DNA from: Membranipora membranacea
Taxonomy: Eukaryota; Bryozoa; Gymnolaemata; Cheilostomatida; Membraniporidae
DNA: 64,000 nt
Reading direction: 5' to 3'
Assembly: GCA_914767715.1 (NCBI GenBank)
Contig: OU612073.1
Location: 4,154,001 to 4,218,000, forward strand
A program made the position numbers and the translations under genes. Of this stretch, positions 31,101-43,100 are shown one piece after another (position 1 is the first letter of the stretch; the number at the start of each line of letters is the position of its first letter). Under the pieces are notes generated by a model. It ran no database searches. It was not told the origin of the DNA and worked only from the letters and a program-made list of their open reading frames with translations.

Positions 31101-34100
31101 AATTATCACAGATGGATTCCAAACCAAGGACAGGGCGATAACCCCCCATACTGTGCCTATCATCACTACGGTAACAAGCTCATCTATCAATGTAACTGTC
31201 AGGATAGCAGATACGCGATATACGAGTACCCAGCCAGGGTCAGCAACTTCACAGATAGAGGTAAATATCTCAATATTCTCAGTAAGGTTTTATATCTGCC
31301 TTGTCTTCATATATTTGTTTTCATCATTATTTCAAATCTGCGTTTCACTATGCAAAAGTTAGTAGCAAAAACATCGCGCTTTTCATATGCATTTTTGATG
31401 GCTGCAATTCTAGTAGCTAAAAAGCTCTTTGGTAAGACTGAATAAGTGAACAATTTTTATCAATTCTCCTTTGATCCTTAGGCTCAGGTAAGATTGAGAT
31501 GTTCACGCCAATCCAAGCTCAGCTCACTCATGATGTGGGAGACTTATCTGAGAACAGTGTAGACTTTGGACACAGTGGTATGTATGATTGGGACAAACCA
31601 TTCAAGTCATTCCACCACTACGCCAGAGACACAGGAGTACAGGAAGTCACCTGGGACTCTATGGATTTCTATTATCAGAGAGCTAATGGATCTGCTACCT
31701 ATGAGGTCAGTGTTAATTTCCCTCCTAAGCGCTAAAATTACTAAAACACGGAATTGTACCATTCCGGAGTTTTACTAAATACTTTGATCCAACTCCGCGG
31801 TCCTGCTAATTTGATAACCCGCAACAAAAACACAACATGTTTGATAACATTTGTTATTTTGTTATCAGACTGTTTTACCCATGGCTGGTAGTACTGTGTA
31901 TTGTCCACTCATACTTGACACCACTAATGAGATGGAATGTGATGTGGGAGCTACTGGTGAGACTCCTACTGGTACTATTGACTTCACTGATGGAACTACT
32001 GAGGACGTCGATCTACAAGGTACAGCTATACAACTACTATTCAACTACTATTCAACTACTATACAACTACTAAACAACTACTTTACGACTACTGTACAAC
32101 CAGAGACTATAGCTATATGTTATCTATAGTCTCTGATACAACTATAGACTATCATTAATAAGAAGTGTGATAGACCGGTCAGCAATGCAGGCTCACCCAC
32201 CACCCCACTCATGTGATGGTCACACCCAAGATGGCCTGTGCTTGACTGTAAACTTAATTTTAGTGTTCCTATTTATTTCACAATGCAATTCAACGGTAAT
32301 TTAACTCAAAAACTCCAATTCTAAACTTGATGTCATTTATGTTGAACAGATTCCACGATTGTCATGTATGGACCAGAAATCAACCGAGACACCTCTACAT
32401 CACATAACTTTAATGGATATGGTGTGGTTATGTACAACACAATGTTCAAAGAACATGGATTCATTCAGGCTTTTGAGTGGAATGTCATCCAGATTGGAAC
32501 ATTTAAGTTTGTGGTATGTGGACTAAGTGATAATAATTATAATAATACTAATACATTCATTGTCAGCAAAAATTCATCATTTCTAATGTTTTCCATGATC
32601 TGACCAGAAGATATCAGATTCAGATATTAAATCAGCGCATAAAATGTTTGAAATTCCAGACTTATTTGCCAATCGATTTGTTTTACAATTTATTTATGCT
32701 TGTGTTGTGACTTGATCAGCAATAAAAATTGATGGACATGTATACTGTAGCATCACATTATTGAAAGTTGTTTTATCTAAATTTTCAGGTATGGAGACCG
32801 CGTTGTGGCGATGAAGAGGTGTTCTGCTCTAAGTCTATGGCCTGTCACACGATTGACTATAACGATGATGTTTGTAAGACTGTCAACAATGTACATAAAG
32901 TCAACTGTGGTGGTAATAAGTGGAGGTTAGCTTTATCTTCTTGGCTCACTGTTCGCTTATTTATAATAATAATGCTACAATAACATAAGAAAGTTTTTGT
33001 TGAAGGAACGCAGGTGTAGGTAAGTCATGATAAAAAAAAGTGATGCATGGTAAGATATTTTTCTCCTACTTTCATTAATCTAAATTAAAATTTCTCTTTT
33101 TTTTGCCAAATAACTATATAGAATTGATGTGACAGGAGCAAAGTGAAGGCGACTTCTTCCATGATTGTTTTTCCGGCGCTTAGTTTGAAGATGTTGAATG
33201 TCACTTTTCTTGTGTATTAAAGTTTGACAGCAAGAGCGTGTGTCGACTCTAACGGCAACAAAATTGCTCCCACTCGACGCTATCATGGAGCCTACTCAGT
33301 CACAGAGTTTGATAATGTGGGTACCTACGAGACTACAACGGGTAGGAAGGGTGGTCACTGGGTCACCCTCAAACCTGAGGAGTATATCAAGGTAAGATTT
33401 GATAAGTGCTAGATGTAACACACAATAATCTCACATCTCTTGCTTTTTTCTGTCATTTAAAGAATATGATGTGTAGTACGTAGTAGGCCATGTGCTATTG
33501 TAGCTTGACTCGCCTCACCTCCATATAATCACTTGTTTCAGGTGAGGCCTGGAGATTTTCTCGGTATGATAGGAACGGACGGTAGATACGGTGACTGGAA
33601 CATGGGCACTGGTTGGACAGCACATGCCTCTGTGGGCGATGGTACAACGTGGCCACAGCATGGAGTAGGACACTGGAACTATGAGTTCTCTCTAAATGCT
33701 TATGTCACTACCATGAAACTTCATGCGGTTAGTGTTAAGTAAAACACTGGTATTTACAATTATTGTCACCAGCTTTATGGCTACCTCCTACAATTGGGAG
33801 TTGTGAGCCTGTTACGGCCCAAATTCACATGATCTACGCTGTAGGTTTAGATGCAGTTGTATTAAGACAATCAATATAAATCATCATCTGTCTATATTAG
33901 GTATTAAATCAAAGCTATGCTATGTTCTTAAAAATCTGTTTTTAAAGTGAGCAGCACCTACCTACCTCTTTATACATGCGACCAAAAATAAAATCATAAC
34001 TCATTATGAACTTGACACATTTTATAATATTCCCTTTTGGTTTATCCTCAGATACCACACACATACTCAGCTGTTGGAGATAAGAGTATAACATTCACCG

Positions 34101-37100
34101 CTTCAGATTCGTATCTAGATGATGACATCACATCCGTATTCAATAATACCGTCTACGAGCTAGTCGAAGGCCTGGAGATCGTTGACGGAGCAGCCGGTAA
34201 GTTCACTCAAATATATTTCACTTGTTTGGTGTTACCACTTGGTGGGAATGACCTGCCTGCCTAACAGGCTGGGTAAGCTTGACTGGTCTCTGAGCAGTAT
34301 TTGCTCCCTGTAACCAGGAACAGTGGGATATTTGTACTGCATTCAGGTTCTGTGCAAAATCACAGTAAACCCTCATCTTATTAGGTTGTTACCCAAATAG
34401 ACTAAGCGAGGATTATGCTTTCGAATGCCTAATCAGCAGCTGTAACTGTATAAAATTACTTATCTACCAGACAAATGACTTGGCTCCTACTAATGATTTT
34501 GACTGGGATGGATGGGGGCTTCTTTCAGGGTGAGGAATTATTGGCCAGGATTAACAGATTGTGAATAAGAAACATTCGTATTTCGCATAGGCGTTAAGAT
34601 GTCTAAACAATTACTTTGGCGAAAGCAATGTCAAAGGCCTTATAGATAAATCTTGTGATTTGCTTTCAGGAAAGATAATTAAGATCATATCTGGATCGAT
34701 TATTGAGGGTACTACTTGTTTTGTGCTTTGTAAACATTGCTCAACCCAATCAGCTTAATGTGTACTCTTGACTGTAACAGATAATTCTTAACTCAATTTC
34801 ATTCTTAATTTTGTCGCTTTCAGTGTATGAAAAATCATAAAATATGTATATTTATTTCTTTATGTAGGGCGATCAGGTTTGTAAATTTACTTAATTGTAT
34901 GATGTTTTTATTTCTCTATATTTGATTTCAATGCACATTTCCCTAAAATGCTTTCTATTCTACACATAGAAATATTTTCGGGTCTTTCATGATCCGTCGA
35001 TGAGATCAAATGTTCACCAACACCTAACTCAGTCACTATAGAACACAAATTCTGCATAAGGTACAGTCACATGTTAAATGACTCAGTCACCTCACCGGTG
35101 CTAAAAAAATCCATTCCTGCTGTAATATAGGGTAGGACACATACTTTTGTTCACTGCTAGACCTCTTTGATGAGACTGCCATTGGTGAGATGTATCTCAC
35201 TACACAGATGACGATATTTGTATATTATAACACATTGCAATACAGTGATCAAAGATGAAGTGACAGTGTTTGAGGTGAACTCACATGATGGATATCCCGT
35301 CACATATGAGTGGAACTTTGGTGATCAAACCGATGTCATAACTGAGCTGAATGGTAAAGTCAATCACTCCTTCTCCTCATCTGGTCGATATAACGTCACT
35401 GTGAGAGCTTACAACGAGCTGTCTGAAGATATCGCATGGGTGAGACAGCGTTTTAGTTATATTAATCTATCTTTAACCAATGAGATGGAGTTCATCGGTT
35501 GAACCAAACAATATAATTCATTTTTAAAAATAGGTTTATTCTTGCAATTACAATTGTGTGTCAGGTTTTACTGAATCAATTACTCAAAATCTTCTTGTTT
35601 AATGGTAAAATGCAAGCATTTCAATTGATATATGGGGACCTATTTTTACAGACCTCGGTACTGAAAGTTGCTGATCTGATTCCTAAATATAATTTACTTT
35701 TACCAATGCCCTCCTTCTATTACAGACCTCAGTACTGATCCAGGCTAAGATAAACACAGGAGAATACTGGCAGTACGACAACTCCACACAACTTAATTAT
35801 AGATCAGTATTTAAGATCTGTATAGATGATGGTAATGAGGTGACTTACTCTATAACTGTAGGAGACGGAAGTGTTCACTCCGGTGTACAAGTTTATGAAG
35901 AGAACCCCAGTGGTAGGCTGCACTCCTTATTCAATTCTGTGCCAAACTTGATAGGAAAACGATTGAAGGATTAGAGTGTATGGAGTAACCCCATATGTTA
36001 TGACCCATTTGTAGCTACATCGACATGTTTTTCTCCTAATCACCGTGATACCTTCATCCGTATTTATGTTCACAATCTTCAATGTTATTGTAATTTGTAA
36101 AACAGTGCAGTTCAATTAATTCAAACCTCTGAGACAACAAAAATGTTTTCCTAATTAAGCAGAATCTGAATTAAAGACATTAGAATGCATTTGGATCTGG
36201 CTGAAGGGACCAATTTGTCTGAATCTGAATTAACAGGAGATCTGAAGTATAAACTCTGAATTAACTAACTTACACTGTGTTATGATATTTATTTCTTATT
36301 TTCAGTGTGTCACTCTGGATGGAATGACAGGAACACACTACACTGTTACCTTCTATCGCCCGGCTCACACCCCCGGACTGACGCACACGACACCTGTACC
36401 TCAATGTATGGTAGAGCGTTCCCCGCTTACTACGACTCACATACTGAATACTCTAATGCCTGGCATATTAACTCTGGTGATGATTACCGGTGGGGATATC
36501 ATCGTGTCGATGGTCGTAAGTATTGTGATAAATCCTTGAAACTAGAAGCATCGCTTTTCTTTTCTATCAGGCTTAATCTTTCGATTGATCTCATCTATGT
36601 TGTATTGTTGCCCGCACTATCAGAATATGGCAATGATGCTGATTGAATGAATCAGATAACGTTGGCATTACTTACATTCGTGTTTGACGATGCTATTTTT
36701 AGAATACTATGACTCGTTTGAACGCCCTGTGGATGCTGCTGTTAACGGAAGATGGTATGATGGTCACGGACCTGGAAACAGCAATTATGATTCACACGAG
36801 TGTATAACCCATTACTATGCAGAAAATCACTGGGTCAATCGAGCATGCACAGATAATAAACACACCATGTGCATGTATGAAGGTATGATCATATAATTAA
36901 CTTTATATTATCTTCTTGTTGTTCAGAAGAAAACAACTTGTTATAACAAAGATTCAATGAGAGATGGCACATTTATCCATACAGTATCTTATACTCATAA
37001 ACAAATAAATAAATATTGCTCCTGTAACTCAATATCTTTCTCAAATGTATCACTTGGGATAACATGAAATAATATGTAGACAGAGCCCTTATCTCTGTTA

Positions 37101-40100
37101 CGTAACATGTACAAAAGTCTCATTAGTATATGAATACAAGAACTGCCTCTTAGGTTTCTGTTCACGTTACTAAGTTTATAGCATACTAATGGCTCTTGGT
37201 CTGTTATTACCATAAAAACAATAGTTTATATTATTATGTAGTAGATAATTGTATTTTATGCTTATTATTTACTGATATTGCTTTGTGATGTCACAGTTCA
37301 TATATCTTAATATTTATATAAACATTTTGATGAGCATCTTAGTATAGATGATAAGCTCATAATTTGTTGTTGCTTTTTTTAAGGACGCTGTGAGACATTC
37401 AGTCTTGATATAACAGAGATAGGAACATATGATATAGTACTGAAAGCTCAGAATAATGTCAGTTCTGTTGAGGAGAGTTTTGTTCAATATGTTCAAACTC
37501 CCATTGAAGGTAAGCTCATTATTGTTATGTGCCGAGCCTACTGCATGCTGCAGAATACGTTTACAACAAAAATGTACAAACAGAAGTGCAGTGACACTTC
37601 AAACAGTTCAGTAACTCTCTCGTTTATTTCGGCTCATCAAACTAAAGAGGAATGTATTCAATGTTTCAACTTTTTTTCATTTGCATCAATATATAGTATG
37701 GGAGATAATTACTTTGCAGCTCACATCATTCTTGGTAAACGCCACTGTGCTGGGAACCCATTATGGTATGGGAGAACTTGATGGGCATATTCTGCCTCTG
37801 TATTTCAGGGCTGGAGATTCTGCCTATTGGACCACAGAAGTGGGGAGATACAGTGGTATTAGAAGTGAGATGGACCAGCGGTAGTATGATTGACTTCTAC
37901 TGTTACAACGAAGCGTCGGCCACTGGTACAGCTTGTGGTGATTTCGTTATTACTGAGGTGAGCATCTTATTTACTCTGTTGAGATGGAGAAGTTAGCCAC
38001 AGTAGTTCTTCCCCTTGTTCTCATCGTTGTCGCGCAGAGGAATAGGGGGGGCAGTTCAGCTACTTTTTTATCTGAAATTATTTAAAAATGATACATTATT
38101 ATAGGGATAGGGATGACTACTCCGTGAATATGTCTAAAGCTATTTGCTCTAAAAGCAGTGAGCCAAATGCGTTGCTTTTTCAAGTCAGTATGTCCAGGTG
38201 ACAGCGATAATTTTCTTGTTCAATGTGAAGTTAGGTTGTTGCTGTTAGAGTAATATTTCCATCTGTAATGTGTATCTGTATATTTATATCCTCAGCCTGC
38301 TGACGGACTGGCAGGTACTGGTACTATCACTATCCCTGTGGCTGAGTACGAGGTCATTAACGATCACGACAGGACAGTCAAGTTTGTTAATAAGATAAGT
38401 GAGATGACAGTCTCACAGTCGTTTACTGTAATGTATGCTATAGAGAATCTGGTACTAGAAGCATCACATGACTGTGCTATAACTGCTGAAGATACTGTTA
38501 TATACACTCTTACTGCTGATCAGGTATAACTTTTGATATCATAATAGTTATTTTTAAATCTGTTTTTATAATGGAAACACTTTGAGAAAATGGGGTACTT
38601 TAATCCTTGGTGCGTGTGCACTAAGCACCCTGATTGAAGCGTTTTATTTCTATGATGCTACACAATCATAGGCTATACTTCATCATAGTCTTAAATTCTA
38701 GCATATTTAATTCTTTTCCTGCTGTATGTGAAGCTTGCTAAGTAATCAGCAGGCTGATGCTATCCTTGCACATTAAGCTTCTTCCCCAAGGAGTTACCCG
38801 ATCATTTTTATGGTAGACATAAATCAGCTTCATGAATTCAGATTGTGAATTCAGCTATCATGGTCATAGATAAAAAATGTAGAAACCCTGTTAGGGAAGA
38901 ACAAAAGGTTCAAACTATAGGTGTAGTTTGTTGTTATCACTCCATCATCCATATATACACAACGTATTACGTTATGTTACAGATGTCGCACACAAATATG
39001 CACGTCATATTCAATGACCAGACTACAGCTACTGGCTCAACTATAATAGAGGATATAGCTGAAATGACTGCTGATAACACTAACTGGCCTGATCATGCTG
39101 GCACTCCCCGGGTTAGTAGTAGTTAAACCATTTTGCTCTTCCTTATATTGGCTGGTTTATTTTTCCATGTATCCCAGCCCCATTGTAACTGTTGTGCCTA
39201 GTAAAAGAGGGTGACTAGCAGCAACAAGAACCAATCTTTGAATCAGGAGGGATTAGTTTTGAACTTATTATTTAATCATTTGTGTATGGCGAGAAACCTT
39301 GAGCACATTAACTCCCAGCAGCCATGACATTAAGAAGATGACTGACACAGCTCTCTCATATCTTAGATACAAGTGAATGTTGGTAATGTTAAATTGTTTG
39401 TACGTAATCTTGCTCCACTGTTTGCTCTAGCTCAATGTTGAGGTAGTTGGGATGTTATAATAAGCTTTGATTATATGATTGTAGTATGATTATGCGTTTG
39501 ATCACATATTCCCTGTGGAAGGGTCTTATACAGTGCTTGTTAACATATCTAATGATATCAGCCATGAGAGCATCACTCGAGACATTGTCATAGAGAATCC
39601 TATCAGAGGTAAGTCAGAGGTCAGAGGTCAGAGGTTAGTCAGAGGCAGCCCATGAGCAAGCTATAAATAATATATATTCTATCGTTTTTATAACCCGTAC
39701 TCTTTTATATGGGTAACTGTAAATTGCTGAACAGGCTGAACAGACTGAACAGCTGAACAGAATTTCTCAGACTACTATTTGTTAGATTATTCACATGATT
39801 GGCTAATTTTGCATAAGCATGGACAATTCTTTATATTCTTCTCATTAAATTATTTATTTTAGGTTTGCATTCACCTTGGTTTCTTTCAATTTTATTCACA
39901 CTAAATTTTTCGTCGTGACACTACTATTGAATGGATGGAAAGTAGCCTCCCCCCCTCCCCCTATAAACAAAGCTTGTTAAGACTGGCTAGATGGAAGGTT
40001 GAGCTGGATAATGTTTCTGGTGTCCAATTTCCAGAACACCATCAGATTTGGTCAGAAATGGCACATTGATTGCTTCATTTGCTTGTCCTAAATTGGTTAT

Positions 40101-43100
40101 ATTAGGCGCCAACAGGAACTTAGTGACTCATCAAATCATTTGGTTAAGAGTAATGTGTTTGAGAAGTGATAGTGACCCACAGAAATGACTACAAATAATG
40201 ATTTTAGTCTGAAAAATTCTGTTCAGCTGTTCAGTCCGTTCAGCCTGTTCAGCAATTTACAGTTACCGCTTTTATATAACTCGTTATTTTTACTCGCTTG
40301 CTACCCATCAAATTCCATCTTTTCACAATGACATAATAATCTCTGAATGATGATAGGCAATCAAATGCATTGCTCTCAGTGGTAGTTCTTTTTTTTGGGA
40401 AAAATATCAAGAGCGCAAGAGCATAAGCGATCCCATATAATCAATATACTCTCTTGCATTGGTGTTATGGTTTTGAGTGCAGCGTGCTGAAAACTTACGT
40501 ACTGCCTCATATCAGTTATGTGCTAACAACTGGCCATCACAATTCATATTATATCCTTTTATCCTCAGGTTACAAGTATGAAGCCACAGGTCCTATCCCT
40601 ATCTGGCCTGGAGAGACTGCTCGAGTTGACTTTAAACTGATATTTGATCCGAGCCATGAACAGGATACTGATCCGGAGAATGAACCACATCTTATACCAA
40701 CAGATGTCACTCAGAGCTATAAATACGGACATCCTGACTGCTCAGGCATTGAAGGTAAAGTCCTCATTCCCTCCTCACCCACATGATAGATAAGGAATAA
40801 GATCTTCTGTTTTAGTGGATTTGATTGGATGGTTTCTACCAGCTGAACTGAATTAGTTTATTGTACTTGAGCTGGGGGTAAGCTCAATAACTGCCAGCCT
40901 GTTTATGGCTGCTTCAAACCTCTGTTTATGCTCTGTAGCCAAATCTCCTCTATAACATGATGAATTTACATTTTCTAGGCTTTGGTGCTGGTAAGAACAA
41001 GATATTCATTGTAAATAGATACTAACAATAACTAACCATGTGACATCATCTAACAGCATTATGATTTCACTAGTTCTAAGCGATATCAGTAAACTTTTAC
41101 TATGTTGAGGAAATCAAAGAAGTATCAGGACTGCGAACTCTCAACTTATTTACACACAGTGGTTTTTCTCAGAAGCCTCAGTTGACTTTTAGTTTTGATT
41201 TTTCAATGCCAGTGCAAAACAGTTAAATGTCCATTGACCAGTGCTCTGCATATACTAAAAATTGTTGTTTTTTAATTATTTTATGCATCTCCATTGTGTT
41301 AGCTTTAAGTTGTACATTGTCTATGGCTGTTGTAATTGCAATAAAACTGCTTTTAGCAAGCACTTTATCTATCTTATTTTATTTATCACATAATGGTATA
41401 TATTTAGATATCGATGAGTGCGCTGACGGTAACAATGGTGGATGTGAACAGATTTGTATCAACACTAACGGATCATACTTCTGTGCTTGTGACTTTAACT
41501 ATCATCTAGATACCGACTTCCACGCCTGTCTCGAGGGAAATGGTAGGTTTTATCCACAAATATACAAATGCTTATTGTATAACCATGGTGTTGTCCATAT
41601 AGTAATTATTATGTATGTATACTGTCATGGTACTTAATAACTCTCATAATTTATCTTCCCAATTTGTGCAAATAATATACTGCTGCTGACATATTTATTC
41701 ATCTCCGAGTTAAACCTGGACTGTAAATTGGATAAGATGATAAACTCCTGATTTATAAAGCTTTATGCACTGAGGTTTAATCATAGACTTAATATACCTA
41801 ATATGCTATATTAAGTATATGGGTTTGATATATTCCATGTCAGTTGTTGTATGACTTGATATTTCAGGAACTGGTGACTATTACTTGAATGGTAAATGTC
41901 TTGTTATGTAGTGTAGTGTAGTCTAATATAGTGTTTCTGTTTGATCAATGTTTGATCGGTATTCTTTAATAGAAACTGCATTGAAAGTTGACCTCTTGAT
42001 ACTCTAGGTTCCAGCATGGTGGGCTGGTTTCAGTCCAATGCGAAGAGATTGATACGTTTCATGCCTAGGAAATATTTGGTACAGCATTTCGTCAATTAAG
42101 TATTGAATAAAAACTGTTGTGCTGCTTTTTAGGGACATATTACAGCCTGAATGGAACATACAATGGTACTACTTAGCCATAATCATCATTAGTTCTTTAT
42201 ATATGATAGATTAGAGATTTTAGATCTGATGTGTAGACAGATATAAGCTTACCTTGCCCCCACCTAGTATAATAGTAAAGTAGCTCATAGTTTTAGGGCT
42301 GGGATATAAGTGTCATACGGAGTCGAGTCGGGGACTATCCACATATACCCTCCTCAAACAGTTAGCTAGTAGTCACTTAAATACCACACAGTACTGTAGA
42401 GTAGTAGACAAGTTATCAAAGCTTTGCTTATAGCCCTTAGTTGCACGTTGGTTTTAGATTGTAGATCATAATTCATTACTGAGGTCAAGTGACCGATAGA
42501 GTTTTTGCACTAGTGAAGTAAAACGCTAAATAAGTGAATTTACCTTAGCAGCACAATAGACAGAAAGACAGCACAGATCCAAATTCATCATCTAAGAATA
42601 AGATCACCTGGTCTCATCAGATCAGAAATATAATAATATATGTAATATAATATATAATAATTATACTAATTCTGCCCCTCAATTGTTGTAAGCATGCAAT
42701 CATGATCCCAATATTTTTTACAGGTACAAGCGGAAATATAACAACGACTACAGCTGCACCTAATGCCGGCCCAACAACCACTGGTGTGTATATATGTATA
42801 GTAAAGACAGTTTTCTGAGCTCTGATTAAGGCCTCAGTTTTGAGTTGTCCTCTCTCCAGTTTTGTACTTTTAACCCACGCCGCATAGGAAAAACTTGCTG
42901 AAAAGAGGGTTATCTTGATAACCGCTTATAATAGGATAAAAATTATTTCTGATTTAGAATCTGTAGCATTGGAAACTCATATGTTTTTGGAAATCATTTT
43001 AGTATTTGGATAGTCAATTATAGCATTTCTGCCTGTTTTGCGGACAATTTGGCCGAATTTTACATGAGTACCGTTGCTAAAATTAAGATTTATCAAAATT

